A stretch of DNA of 64,000 nucleotides from Chamaecyparis obtusa (Eukaryota; Streptophyta; Pinopsida; Cupressales; Cupressaceae). The position numbers and the translations under genes were made by a program. Each line of letters begins with the position of its first letter. Position 1 is the stretch's first letter. The DNA is taken from NCBI GenBank assembly GCA_027943335.1, contig BSBK01002799.1, positions 391,001-455,000 of the forward strand, in the 5' to 3' direction. Below, in pieces: positions 23,956-36,444 of the stretch. The notes under the pieces were generated by a model. It saw only the letters and a list, made by a program, of their open reading frames with translations, did no database searches and was not told the origin of the DNA.

Positions 23956-24126
23956 AGTTTAGATACCAAGGAGATTGAAGACATACTAGATAGTCATGTT
24001 GGCAGAAGCACAAGGAACATGACATGTGAAGAATATCTGGTCAAATGGAAAGGACAACCTATTGAAGATTCATCATGGTTGACAAGGGAGGAGGTTAACC
24101 ATCTTAGTTTTCCTCTACACACTTGA
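23956..24126 (+). pseudogene. Chromovirus chromodomain at the integrase C-terminus
   Basis: 'EIEDILDSHVGRST' then 'EEYLVKWKGQPIEDSSWL' and 'EEVNHL' match a chromodomain, including the Y-L-V-K-W-K-G core and the D-S-S-W box. Such domains direct chromoviruses to particular chromatin marks. The frame ends at TGA 24124-24126, shortly before the 3' LTR. Confidence 0.88.
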
Positions 24127-24164
24127 GTCATGACAGGGTCACTTCTCAAATTACCCCGGGTGTC

Positions 24165-25000
24165 TGATGCAGGAGCATCCTGGGTGTAAGAATAATCTTG
24201 CATCACCTAAAAATATTTTTTTATTTATTCAATAAGGGCTATCTTGTGTAGAGTAGCTATTTATGGAAACTTTCTATTTTTAGTAAGTTGGTCATACGAT
24301 CTTGAAATGTTCTAATTTCACATGTGGAGGTTCATCTCAGTCGTATCAGCCTGCCAGTAAAGTTTCATTGATAGATCAAGTCTAGCTTTGTAGATATTGA
24401 AGATTTTTGATATTGGCAACAGGGTACAGAAACTTTGAACTTAGTTTTGAAGGCTTTAGAGGCCCCAGATGAGGTCAAAAATTTGAGTGATGGGCACTTG
24501 CATGAGTCAAGCCTGTAGAGCGCTTCGTGGCTTTTCTGAATTGGGGTTGTAATAGTCAATCGGAGCAACTGGCGATGACTTATGGTCTTCAGAAGTTGAG
24601 TCTCCTAGAATGGTGAAAAATAATTTTCCTTCAAAATTTCTGTTCAGGTTTCAAAAGTTATTTTGAGCCGAATTTGATGTAATAAATTGTAAAATAAAAT
24701 AATTCTAAGTTTGGTCAGCCCTTTGGGCTAAATTTTTGGAACCTTCTCGGGCGGTGGAAATTTCCTATATAAAGAAGGCCCATAGTGTTGTCTTAGGCAG
24801 TTCTAGGTAATAATTCAAGGCTTTTTCCTATAGAATATTGTAAGGGAATGCCAATGTGGCTTTGCATATTGTAATTCTGAAAGTTTTGCAGTTCCACATT
24901 TGTGGAGATAATAAGAAGCCAATTTTCTGTTCTTGCATATTGTTGTTGTTTCCCTGTTTGTGTTATGTGTTTGTGGTATTAAGGGGAGCACCCTTCATCA
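24165..25000 (+). repeat. Chromovirus 3' LTR
   Basis: TGATGCAGGAGCATCC to CACCCTTCATCA, same ends as the 5' LTR, TATA box at 24766-24773. Differences from the 5' copy are mostly C/T and G/A. Confidence 0.9.
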
Positions 25001-25249
25001 ACTTGGAAAAGGGTGTTCATAAATTCCTTCACCTTGTCATGTGTTTTGGAAAAAAGTCAGGTTATTAGAGTTTTAAGTTTGCTGCAGGGCTACTAGATTC
25101 ACAATTAGGTCTCTAGGCAGATTAAGTAGATCTTGAAGAGTGGGAATATAGGATTGATCTACAATATTTAAAAATCCTTGAATCCAAGTTATTTAAGACT
25201 TAGGGAACCAAAAATATCAAGACACTCTACAGTTATGGGGCCACCTCAT

Positions 25250-25839
25250 TTGTAGATTTGGCATTGGGAGATAGTAAAGCGCCAAAGGAAAAGGATTGGT
25301 TGCAGGAGAGTCTAGATATTTTTTTATTCCTCAAGGATAATCTATAACAGGCCTAGAATCAACAAAAGATGTACAAGGTCAGGTTGAGCACAGTTTTGAG
25401 GTTAGAGATTTGGTGTATTTTCATTTGTAACCCTATAGACAGTCTTCTTTGAATAGGAGTGGATCCAAGAAGCTTAAGCCTCACTTGTATGGGCCTTATA
25501 GAGTGATTTAGAGGATAGGAAAAGTTGCATATGGGTTGGAGCTTTTAGGGGGTAGTCAGATTCACAACATATTTCATATCTCTTACCTCAACAATAAACT
25601 TGGGCAACATGTCATAGTTTTTGAGGAGCTTCCCTTCTTGATGAGGAGGGCTAATTCACATTCTAACATGTTGAGGTCATTGATTTTAATGAGACGAGGC
25701 TTAGGATGTGTACAATCAAGGAGGATCTTGTCAAGTGGAAGGATTTACCGATTGAGGATACTATGTAGGAGAGTGAGCAAATTTTGGAGCATCCTAACAT
25801 AAAATTGCTTGTGGGCAAGAAATTCTAGGAAGTGGATAT
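25250..25839 (+). pseudogene. Remnant of a second gypsy: integrase C-terminus and chromodomain
   Basis: Words KDWLQESLDIFLFLKDNL, a QNQQKMYK segment, 'SGSKKLKPHLYGPYRVI' and 'IHNIFHISYLNNKLG' are the linker, GPY/F and C-terminal parts of a chromovirus integrase. A frameshifted chromodomain (EDLVKWKDLPIED) follows at about 25715-25755. It differs strongly from the chromovirus at 18679-25000, so it is a separate, older element with its 5' part missing or unrecognised. Confidence 0.8.
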
Positions 25840-27777
25840 TGTTATGTCCCCTCTTTAGCTGGACCTTGCTATTAGCTCTTTTGGTCCCCTGAGAGCTAGT
25901 TAGTCTTTCAACAGTGTCCATTCAATGGGGCACACTTGTGCGCTACCTTGGCTTAACTAGGACCTAATTCAAATTTTATATTTGTGGTGCCCATTTGGGT
26001 TGGCTGAGCTCTTTCTCTATAGGTGCTATAGATTCATATTTAATTGTAATTGATTGGAGATCATAATAATCATTCAGCATTACATGTTCTTATGTTTGTG
26101 ATTCCTATTTGGGAATTTAAATTTGAGAGCATTCATAGATGTGAGAGATCCTCCTTAGTTTTCTATTTGTCAAATTAGGTGAATTCACTTTGTGACCTAA
26201 TTGAACTAATACCAACAATACATTTCTACTTGTAGATCAATGATCTATCTTGGAGCAATCAAAGTTATAGTGAAATTGAGAATACCATTCTAACAACTCA
26301 AGTGGCAGTGAACATCATTGTAGAATTTGGATTGAAGGCAAGCGAACTTGACATCTTAGATTGGTTGTATTGCCATATCAAGCAACATCATTCAACACCA
26401 CACCTGTTGGAGATCCCACCACTGCAATCTTTGCATTTAATTTCCGAACTAAGCATCCACAGTGATGGCGATATTCATTATCACACTTAGTACGATGAAA
26501 GCATTCACTGTGATATCAATAATCATTGGCATCAGTTAAGATGACATGTATGGTTACTGAGCCATTCCTCATTCTGTCTTAGTCTTAAATTTGCTTCATA
26601 TACTAAGAGATCATATATATATATCATTTCTAGCTTGAAAATTCAAAATTTACATTCATTTGGAGATCAATCTGTGATAATGTAATAATACAAGCATGCA
26701 GACTCAGAGATTGTATAACAGTGACAACTTTCATATGTGAAGATGGACGACAAGCCAAATCCTTGCACAATACTCACATATATCTACAACATACATTTTC
26801 AATCGATCAAACACAATGATATATACATTTGGGAGGATTGCAATAGTGATTCTTGTCTACACTATGAATAGAGGCAACACCATCTAATTGACATCTATTC
26901 ATTTGCATAGACTGAATCGATATCAGAGACATCTTTGCACATTTGGGTGGTGTTGTACATTGATTTTTCATAATTCATGTAGGTATTTGTAACTAACAAC
27001 ATAGATGCTCATCGTTAGGAGACCTATCACCAAGATTAGAAGGCATCTACAGATTGTAATCATACTCTGAATTCAATCAATCTTTGATTTTCTGATTTGA
27101 TATTGCACAATTCCTCTATTTTTATCAATTGTTCTTGCTTGGGACATTCTATCTTTCCTTTGGGCTCTTGACATTCATTTCTCTTACTGTTACAAGCTTC
27201 TTTATTTCATAGTTATCCATTACCATACATGTAAACCTCTGCTAATTACCACTAAATATTTTAAACTCTCTGTGATGTCCTCCTTGTGCCTTATGTTCTT
27301 GCATCTTCCAATTGTCTCTACCATGGAAGTAACTTTAAAGACTAACTTTTAACTCACTTGTATAAAGACACAAGTAAGGTTGAATGTTCCTCCACTACTC
27401 AATGCTGTCCTCCTAACTTTATATATTCTCAAAATGTCTAGGCCACTCTATTATTTTGTAATCTTTGATACATAAAATTGTAATCCCCTTGAATAGAATA
27501 GAATTACTTTATGGCTCTATATGGATGGACTCAATAATGTTTATCACTTTGTATAGTGTCTCATGAAGCTTTAACCATGCCTTGCATTGATACCTTTCTC
27601 ATAACATAACTATTTCCCTTCATAAAACTAACATACTAATCTTACATTGTGCTTTCATGAACCATATCGTTGACCTGTAAACCTCTATGGCACTGTTGCA
27701 TACAAACTTGGATAGTAAACTATCCTCTTATATGAGTATCTACTTTCATTCTCAACACCATTTCATGAACATGAATT
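25840..27777 (+). other. Probable LTR start of the second gypsy, then unassigned sequence
   Basis: TGTTATGTCCCCTCTTTAGC directly follows the chromodomain remnant, as a 3' LTR would. The right end of that LTR was not found and no partner copy is visible. The rest is AT-rich, with no supported gene. Confidence 0.4.
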
Positions 27778-27782
27778 CTTAT

Positions 27783-28281
27783 TGTTGGTGTAATTAAGTA
27801 TTTACTAATTAAACTTTACTTAAGTTTACTTAGGATAATGCATTTGCATAATTAGTTGTCTTTGAGACACCTAGGAGTTTGCATTTCTTTTTAGTACATT
27901 GTTAGGAGAATCTCCACTTCAGGTGGTCATAGTTGTCATCTCATACCTCTTTATGTGTGAGATCCACCTTTAGTGATCTTATCACATTATCATCCTCTCA
28001 TTGTTGCACATGTTGCACATACTTTCATGTACAATGGAGGATGATCCACCTTTGGTGGACATGTGATTCCACCATGTCTAGTTGTGATCTTATCACTTGC
28101 ATATCTTCTAGATATCATTGCATTGCCTATATATTTAGGCACTCCTACATTGTATATTCAATTCATTGAATCTATTATTCATTATTTGATCATTTGATCA
28201 TATCATATTTTGTCTCTCTTGTGCTATCTCTTGAGCTTCTAGATCTTGGCATCTATTCATTGCCTTAGGCAAATTCTTACA
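27783..28281 (+). repeat. 5' LTR of the TRIM/LARD element
   Basis: TGTTGGTGTAATTAAG to AAATTCTTACA. It has about 15 extra bases near position 30 relative to the other LTR. TATA-like CTATATATTTA at 28128-28138. Confidence 0.9.
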
Positions 28282-28293
28282 TGGTATCAGAGC
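28282..28293 (+). promoter_or_regulatory. Primer binding site
   Basis: TGGTATCAGAGC directly abuts the LTR; exact match to the initiator-tRNA-Met primer site. Confidence 0.9.
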
Positions 28294-28303
28294 CATAAGA
28301 GTC

Positions 28304-28434
28304 TACATTGTATGTGATCAATTCAATTCAATCTATCTATTTGATCATTTGATCATATCTTATTTTGTCTCTCTTGTGCTATCTCTTGAGCTTCTAGATC
28401 TGGGCATTCATTCTTTGCCTTAGGCAAATTCTTT
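28304..28434 (+). repeat. Partial LTR-end duplication inside the TRIM/LARD element
   Basis: The stretch CTACATTGTAT ... GCCTTAGGCAAATTCTT repeats the last ~130 bases of the LTR (28144-28277) just after the primer site. It is followed by TTGGTATCAAAA (from 28435), a degenerate second primer-site-like word, and by ATTCTTACATGG. Confidence 0.75.
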
Positions 28435-29773
28435 TGGTATCAAAATGATATCAAAATTCTTACATGGGTACCTACACTGTCAGTGTAGTCTGCATTGCGT
28501 GCGGTACTCACACTGTAGTGCAGACTCGTAATTTTTTAAATTAATAAATTTTTTTTTGTGTTTTTTAAAAAGTTTTTTAATAAACTTTTAATATGTTGTT
28601 TTAAAGTTTTTTAATATGTTTTTTTGATAAATAAAAACTTTGTTATTTAATATGTTATTTAATATGATTTTTTTTAATAAGTTTTTTTAATAAAAACTTT
28701 ATTTTTAATATTTTTCTTTATTAAATATTTTTAATAAAGTTTTTTAAAATCTTAAAAATTAAAAAAAAAATTATGTTTTTTTCTTTATTTTTTAATAAAG
28801 TTTTTTTGGGTCTTTTAAATAAATGTTTTTCTTAAATCTATTGGGTTTTTGAAAAATAAAATATTAATAAATAAGCGAAATTGGGAACACAATTTTTTCT
28901 TTGCCACTTGTATACCTGTTTTGCAGCATCATCCAACCGGCAGCAGGGGGGGAGGCCAATTTTGTCCCAAAGACTTCCTAGCACAAGGCCAACAGGAGGA
29001 CACCTATTCTGCAGCATTTGACAGGGCATCTTTGGTGGCTTGATCTTTTACATGTTTCCAGCTTTGCATTGAATTTGATGTTGTATGCTCTTGCATGAGC
29101 AATGTTGTACATGCACTATCATAAAGTGCCACATTTTTTTGTACCTTGTCATTGATGACACATTTGATGTAATCCCTATGTTAGTAGATTAGGAATATCA
29201 TGGGACTTGGTTCTTGAATGTTATGCTCCAACCAATCATCAATGGATGCACGACACAAATTCACGTATACCAACCTATTAGTTGAGTACCCATGGTGCTT
29301 GCAGGAGTCTCCATGCATATCTCTATCATATCCTAATGGGCATTTCATCAGTCATTCTACATCGACATTGGTACCTGATTTTGTCACACTTTGACATTCT
29401 TGGTGTAGCATTGACTCTATTTTCTTCCTATGGAGGAGTATTGGTCAACATCTTGGACCATCTTTGCAGGAGATTCAACATTGAGGAGGGGCTACTTTGT
29501 CTCTCTTCCCTATTTCCTTCCTTTGGGGGGATTTTTTATTGTAAATGCATGATGTATGTCATAATTGGGGGGTCTTGATTACTCCATCCATGCATACATC
29601 TTGTATTCATCGCTCTTTTTGGGGGAGGGTTTTTCCCATGAGGTTTTCCCTCTTTTTCCACTTTATGAGAGATTGCATTGTTCTTGAATATTGTACATGG
29701 GTACCTAACATGGCCTAGTAACCAGGACCCATCTTGCATTGTGAGCTTAAGTGTATTCCCCTAAGTTGCACTT

Positions 29774-29782
29774 AAGGGGGGG
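29774..29782 (+). promoter_or_regulatory. Polypurine tract of the TRIM/LARD element
   Basis: AAGGGGGGG immediately before the 3' LTR. Confidence 0.85.
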
Positions 29783-30266
29783 TGTTGGTGTAATTAAGTA
29801 TTTACTAATTACACTTAAGATAATGCATTTGCATAATTAGTTGTCTTTGAGACACCCAGGATTTTGCATTTCTTTTTAGCACATGGTTAGGAGAATTTCC
29901 ACTTTAGGTGGTCATAGTTATCTTCTCATACCTCTTTATGTGTGAGATCCACCTTTAGTGATCTTATCACATTATCATCCTCTCATTGTTGCACATGTTG
30001 CACATACTTTCATGTACAATGGAGGATGATCCACCTTTGGTGGACATGTGATTCCACCATGTCTAGTTGTGATCTTATCACTTGCATATCTTCTAGATAT
30101 CATTGCATTGCCTATATATTTAGAAACTCCTACATTGTATATTCAATTCATTGAATCTATTATTCATTATTTGATCATTTGATCATATCATATTTTGTCT
30201 CTCTTGTGCTATCTCTTGAGCTTCTAGATCTTGGCATCTATTCATTGCCTTAGGAAAATTCTTACA
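29783..30266 (+). repeat. 3' LTR of the TRIM/LARD element
   Basis: TGTTGGTGTAATTAAG to AAATTCTTACA, followed by the duplicated CTTAT. Confidence 0.9.
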
Positions 30267-30271
30267 CTTAT

Positions 30272-32455
30272 CAATGCAAGGCCTGTCACATTATGACTGT
30301 CATTGTTCAACATTCATATGATTGTCATAGGAAGCTCCATTTGTTCTCTACTTTGAAAGTTTCTTACCATCCTAAGGATTGTGTACTAACTTGTCCTTCA
30401 TGTTTTATGGATATTATATTGGTACATGACTAAAATTTTATTGTATGTTGTGGTATGATGATTGTCCACAACATATTGTATTTTTCCTTAGCCATACACT
30501 ATGTTTTTCTTTTTCTTGTGAACTAGATTTCATACCTTTCACTTCCTTCATAGTTTATTGCTTTATTTACAACTACTTACTCTTTATATCTGTTGTTTCT
30601 TGCTCCATGATGGTCTAACTTAGCGTGATAATTTTTAAAATTTTTTTTTGTATCTCTGTCATTTACATAATCACAACTTGTGTTTATAAGACTGTCACTT
30701 GGATTTAGCCTTCACTTCTCTATGACCTTTCGGTGAGGATCACTATTTTCTTCTCCATATATTGTCATATACCTCCTTGACCACGTACCCTATTACTGTT
30801 CTGTCACATCTTTGTCTAGGATTTGGCCTTTTCCTTTATAGGATTGTCTTTGCATGACATGCACTTCTTTCACATATTGGTTCTCTTATGACTGTCCTCT
30901 TATGATACATACCATGCAAGGGTATTGCCTTCATCCTTAGATTTCCTTTCATACAACTGTCATTCTTTCTAGACTGTCCTCTATCTAATGTGAATCACAA
31001 GGGTTGTTTAGTCTCTATGATTGTGTTCATTCCTCATTGTCATTGCTACTTTTTAATTTATTAATTGATTACAACAAATTCACAAGTTACAACAGGAGTG
31101 TAGCAACATAAATGATAATAGCAACAATTTAAATCAATATAACAAAATTACAACAATAGTCTCAAATCTGAGTTTTTTAATCTATCTACAATTGAAAAAT
31201 CTAAGAATCATATAAAGTGGGCCTGGGCAAACTGTTCAGAATATTGTTGTTGTCAAACATTAATTTCAGACAAGGGGCTATTTATGATATATCTGTGGAA
31301 GTAAATTCTTATGTTGGCTACAACCAAAGGTCACTGCTAATGTAATGTTACTACTTTGGTTATCAGAAATTGATGTTATTGTAAATTAAATTAAGTTCAG
31401 AATCATTATTATAATTTCAACATGTACTATTTGATTGCTGCTGCAATTTCCTATCTTTTGAATTATTGTATTGAAACTTTGAAGGAGTAATACATATAAC
31501 TGTAGAAAAATTATTGTAAGTAAAATATCATTAGCTTGTTAATCCTTCTATGAGAAGTCAAAAATCTGTTTGACATAATTCCTAGTAGTTTTATTGGTGA
31601 AAAGGTTTGAAATTTTTTGGATCAGAATAAGGGTAGCTTATTACATCCTATCACCACCAAAAGATCTAGAAACCTAGGATATCATTCAAATGGATAGAGA
31701 GTTAATCAAAGAATAGGCCCATGCATCTGCCACTAGATTAGGTTCTCCCATTCCATAATCTTGATATCTATCTTAGCCTACTCAAATATCCCCTAAGAGT
31801 GGCAATTTTTTCCCACTAAATATAAATTATGTTAGCATTTGTAAAAGCATACATCTTTTGAATAGCTCTCATGAACCTTGCATTCACCTCAACATCTTGT
31901 AGAACTGTAATTTTTCCATGCCTCTGCACTTACTACATCAAGTTTAATGCATAAGAAACTATATGGATTGGAGTGTTATAGCTTCTCCCATCTATGATGA
32001 ATGTTTGACTAAATATTTTTGTGTAGAATTGTAATGTGAGGTCTAATTGTTAAGGGTGGGGAAGTAGATATGATTGGAAGAACACAAGATTAATAAAATG
32101 TTGATTCGAATATGCAAACCCAATTTTAATGGCTGATCAGAGGATTCAAGGAGAACTAATGGTGCTAAGAAGATATCAACATGAAAAGACAGTCATATAT
32201 TTGCAATGATGGCATAATGGTGCTACAAGAACATAGTGAGTCATGTTAAGAGACTGTGAAATCTAAGTGACATGTACAAATGACATGATAATAGCTTGAG
32301 GGGAATGATTTATGGTGCCTCAGGATGATATTACTTTTCCTGATGGGATTAAGATATTTATGGAAGTGGCATTTGTTGGTATGGAGTCATCATCTGATAG
32401 ACATTTGAAAAAAATAATTTTGTAATTTATCTTTTTGTTGTTTTTTTTTTGACAG
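30272..32455. other. CACTA interior upstream of the photolyase exons
   Basis: No gene was established. 30280-31000 is enriched for the words ACTGTC and ATTGTC. 31060-32455 has intron-like AT composition. Earlier photolyase exons were looked for by eye and not found, so the gene capture seems partial or the rest has decayed. Confidence 0.45.
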
Positions 32456-32492
32456 GAAGGAACAACTTGAAAAAGCAAAAACGGCTGATCTT
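32456..32492 (+). pseudogene. PHR1: Class II CPD photolyase exon 1 of 2 (captured fragment)
   Basis: A 37-base exon bounded by a strong acceptor (a T run then GACAG, ending at 32455) and a consensus donor (GTAAGT at 32493). It encodes KEQLEKAKTADL after one leftover base. In plant class II CPD photolyases the matching region reads ..EQLEKAKTADP then LWNASQLEM.., so the last codon is a Pro-to-Leu change (CCT to CTT). The exon ends in phase 0, exactly as the next exon needs. Photolyases split UV-induced cyclobutane dimers using FAD and light. Upstream exons are absent nearby, so this is a gene fragment, not a working gene. Confidence 0.75.
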
Positions 32493-32860
32493 GTAAGTTG
32501 GTCTAAATTTGGGTTGTTTGATTTGTAAATACAGTTTGCAGGTTATATTGATAATGATTCTATATTTTACTCTTCTGTAACTATAGCATGTTCTGGTACT
32601 TATTAATTATTTAGAAGTTACCTATGATCTTTTGCCATTTTAACGTTTAATTGGTGGTCAGACCCTTTGAATTTGAAAATTTACAATAATGAAGCTAATT
32701 TAGCTACTATTTTTCAAATGATCAGAGTTTGATCTGCATCTCCCCAAGTGACTAGAGCCTTGGTTGAGGAGTTTAATAGCTAGCATGTTTACTGCTAAAT
32801 GAAGAGTATGAATACTTTAGAATAGTTTTTATAAATTTCTATAAATACATATTTTGGGTC

Positions 32861-35194
32861 TGTTGGTTCCCAAAACCGCAGATTGGATTCCTACAAGTCT
32901 TGTAAAATCGATGCTGGGATATCCAATCGGCTATGGCCAACTTGATGGAACTGAACGATATAATCTGAGTTCCCTGCACTTCTGGGTCTGCAAGGCCAAG
33001 GCAGGTGCACCTGATCCTGAACAAAACACTAAAGCCTAGGATGCTTATAGCAGAATGGTTAAAATGTGAATATAATGAAAACTTAACAAATGACAAGAAT
33101 TATAGAAAGCTTTGCAAATTATGAAGTAATAACAAAAGTAAATGATTGTATAAAAATAAGAGTGTTTTAAATAATAATTATGGATTATTACCACAAATGA
33201 ATACATTAAATCTTCAAAGGAGAGATGAAATAAATGCCAGCGTATGAATTATGAATTAAGAGTAATATAAAGACCAGTGCCTAATTAAATGGGCATATAG
33301 AGTCAATATTATAAGCTGAAACGTACAACTTTATAAAACTTTAATGAATTTAAAACTATAAATAAAATAATAATTTAGACGCGACATATCAATTATATGA
33401 ACACTATTTTAAACTAGTCTAGGATGTATTTTAACTCCTGTGATGCTGAGACAAACCAGACATAAATATGGAAACAATTAAGTATTTCACAATATCTATG
33501 TTTATCAAGTTTAAAATGCAATAATGATCCAGTCCACTTATCCAAATATTAAAATATTTATAGAAATCAATAAAATATTTATAAAGGACACAACTTAATA
33601 ATAATTTAAAAAACTCTAATACAAATAAATAAAATAGATACACTTATAGATTTTGCCTGAAACAAGTTTGAAAAAAGTCTATAGTGGAGACACTCCTTAC
33701 GGATGATCAACCCAATACAAATTGACTCCAGACTCCTGATACAAATAGATTTACTCAAATATCCAATAGTTACAGGCTTAGTTCAAAAATTTCATCCTTT
33801 TGCCAATGCAAGAATAATAAATCCAAATATAGTATTTTGCCAGTTTTTCAACCGGCTGCGTTCATCCCTCTCTCATTTGATTTTTCACTTTATTTTATAT
33901 GAGTTCAAAGGATGTTGGTTGCTTTCCCAAGCACCACACCTTTTCATAAAAAATAAATAATATTTGTTATCTAATAATATAGATTGATATGCAGATACCA
34001 AAATTTTAAAATTTCAAAACTATATTTATATATGTGACACGGGTATATATGCTGGCAAGACAGATAACATTTGAGTTGTCGTTCCAATCTGATAAACTCC
34101 CATAAATCATATATCACTTGGGCTATGGATTGTTTCATGTGTCTTATCATTCCTCCTTTATTTTACGTCATGTGTCCTCCTCTCATTTTGGTGGATTTTA
34201 AGTCTTCTCCTGTAGATGTGCAATACTTCTCAGACATAGCTGCCAGACCTAGCTAGAATCTTCTATGCCATCTGTTCTGTGTAGACACCTCACTACACAC
34301 AACCTGATATTTTAAGACATTCATCCATAGTATGAAGAGTCTGATACAATTCAAATCTTCAATGGTGCTTCTCGGAATTATGCTACTGTTGTCTATGCTT
34401 TCAATTTGGCACCCCATACTTGGCCATTGAAGATAATTGTTTCAACACACTCCTCTGTTGGTGGAAATATAGATGAAATAGTCCTTGACATTACCATCCA
34501 CCTGCTAAGCATGGTGTGAATTGCAGTTTCAGGAAGTAACTCTCCAACACTCAGTAATGATCCACAAGCTTGAAGAATATAAAAAATTGATCCTCAATAT
34601 TTACGGATATTAACTGTGCTTTCATATTTTCTGATAACTTTTTCTTGCTCACAGCTAAATACATCAGATGAGCATCCTGCCTGACTTGGCACTATCAATT
34701 ACATATATAAAAATATTAACTAATGATGTACAAATTCCTATTTTCACATTCTCCTGAACATGACTTTTAGCATATGGTTCAAACATAAGTAGTGAGTAAG
34801 ATCTGAAACAAGTTGCAAACATTTATTTGTGGGTGAGCATACTAACTGAAAACATGACAGTATTGACTTCAAAGGTCTTAATTTTAAAGATGTGCATGTT
34901 CTAGCAAATTAGACTCCAAAATATCTTACAAAGAATATTTCCTCACTAAGAAATGTTATGCTGAAGAAACATATCTGAATGGGCTTATACTAAAATAATG
35001 ATTTATGTGATGTGTGAGATCTATCTACTATTTGACTAACATACATATATCTATGTATTGTCATTTGAGGAAGTCACCAAATCTAGCTTAAATACAATCA
35101 TGTGAAAGATAAAAATATAACATTAATTGAGGTAAAAGGTTTAGAGTGGGTCCTCAAATGGAAGCCTTAATTTGTGAAAATTAAGGCTCTATTA
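32861..35194 (-). repeat. 3' LTR of the gag-only element
   Basis: TGTTGGTTCCC at the left, GGCTCTATTA at the right. Both LTR copies share the TA right end, so either the family ends this way or the boundary is off by a base or two. It includes a tRNA-Arg-like word at 33271-33304. Confidence 0.85.
33271..33304 (-). other. tRNA-Arg 5'-half-like sequence in the LTR
   Basis: On the minus strand it reads GACTCTATATGCCCATT, then TAATTAGGCACTGGTCT. This resembles the acceptor, D arm and anticodon-stem 5' side of plant tRNA-Arg(ACG), with a damaged A box (TTAATTAGGC for TGGATAAGGC). The same segment is at 38147-38180 in the other LTR and, better kept, at 40963-40999. Confidence 0.5.
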
Positions 35195-35740
35195 GTGGCT
35201 CTTGTTGGGGACACATGTTCCTTTTGAGCATGATGAGATTCCAACTATCTCTGGAGGAGCAGACCAAGAATCCATGCTTCACATGATGCAAGGTGTAGAT
35301 AGAGTGGCCCAAGCCCCCCCAAAATGAACATTGTCTTTCCTCTATCAAATACTTTATCCTGATCATGCAACACTTTGGATCTCCTATATATGGTATCACA
35401 TCGTTCCTTAATAAAATCTGATCCATTAACAAATGTTAAAAAACAACCATTGCATAACATGTACTTTTCCTTCATTACTTGTCTAGAATTAAATTTTACC
35501 CTTTCTTTATCAACAAGATCATTTAAAAAGAAATAAATTTCATTATTTTTAATCCTAGCATCTGATCTCTTGGTTGCTTATTTTATTTATGCACATGGAA
35601 GAAAATTCCTCAAAGGGTTTATGATGAACACGTAAAAATATATCTATAAACATATCCTTAACAAATATTATCATAGAGTCCTTAAGGATACTTACCTCGG
35701 TATGCTGCTCATACTTCATACCTGTATCAACTATATCACT

Positions 35741-36298
35741 CTAATGAGCAATACCCACTATCTCTGCTTCATGAATACAATCCTCAGCATCTGACTTTTT
35801 TTTAGCCTTTGATAAATCCTCATGTGTTATGTGCTCTTTACTGAATGGAAGATCCCTATGCTTTTGATCGATCACACAAGCATCTAGATAAATCTTCTCT
35901 GTACAATTCTCTAAATGTTGTTCCTCATCATAAGAAAGTTTTGAAAATTGCTCACATTCAGAAATTATTTCTCTTGTTCTATCAAAAATATGATCAAATA
36001 TGACACTTGGAGAATTTTCAAAACCATGTTTGTATGATTGTATTTCTTGCTCATAGGATGAACTGAAAAATGTTTCACCTTCTAAATGCATATCATGAGT
36101 TGTGTCAACCTCCTAAGAAATGTATGCTCTTTCTGGTTCATAGCTTTCCTCCCCATGAAAGCAATATGGATTAACTTCACAAGGTGCTTTGTTTCTAAAA
36201 AGTAATTCTTCATGCCTTATAGGGAATAAATCTGATAAACTCTCAAAATCAGTCATAGGTTCATCAAATATTATACCTTCTAGGGATTTATCAAACAC
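35741..36298 (-). pseudogene. Second ORF of the gag-only element, unknown
   Basis: Two in-phase open stretches (36298-36113 and 36091-35741) separated by a stop; one frame off the gag frame. The protein is acidic, rich in Glu, Ser, His and Lys (e.g. SKLSYDEEQHLENC), without a recognised motif. It probably continued the gag polyprotein before a frameshift near 36400. Confidence 0.5.
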
Positions 36299-36444
36299 TT
36301 TCTGAATATGTGTTGATCCACTATTCTATTTTGAGAAAAAATTTGCGCCATTCTTTTCAACATACAACTTATATTCCATGTCCAATAAGGCTGAAAAATT
36401 TCATTCACATTGAGAGAAACTTCTTCCTTATTTCAATATTCCCC

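Larger units (their letters stand above)
18679..25000 (+). mobile_element. Ty3/gypsy chromovirus, complete but inactivated
   Basis: LTRs of 838 bp (18679-19516) and 836 bp (24165-25000) flank one gag-pol frame. The flanking 5-mers are ACTTA (18674-18678) and ACTTG (25001-25005), a target duplication with one change. A primer site follows the left LTR. Domain order is gag, knuckle, protease, RT, RNase H, integrase, chromodomain, the chromovirus order. The frame from 19618 to 24126 has no frameshift, but about two dozen stops. No clear polypurine tract precedes the right LTR. Confidence 0.92.
27783..30266 (+). mobile_element. Small non-coding LTR element (TRIM/LARD type)
   Basis: LTRs of 499 bp (27783-28281) and 484 bp (29783-30266) flank a 1.5-kb interior. 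The 5-bp duplication CTTAT (27778-27782 and 30267-30271) is exact. A perfect tRNA-iMet primer site (28282-28293) and a polypurine tract (29774-29782) are present. The interior has no gag or pol motif, only an AT-rich tract (28520-28860) and short chance frames. It is a complete but protein-less element that would need copia enzymes supplied in trans. Confidence 0.9.

Noticed and set aside
31270..31345. Exon-like stretch (acceptor-like TTTCAG, open frame, AG/GT end) upstream of the photolyase exon
   Set aside because: Phase would fit, but its translation does not match the photolyase sequence expected there and the donor is poor.
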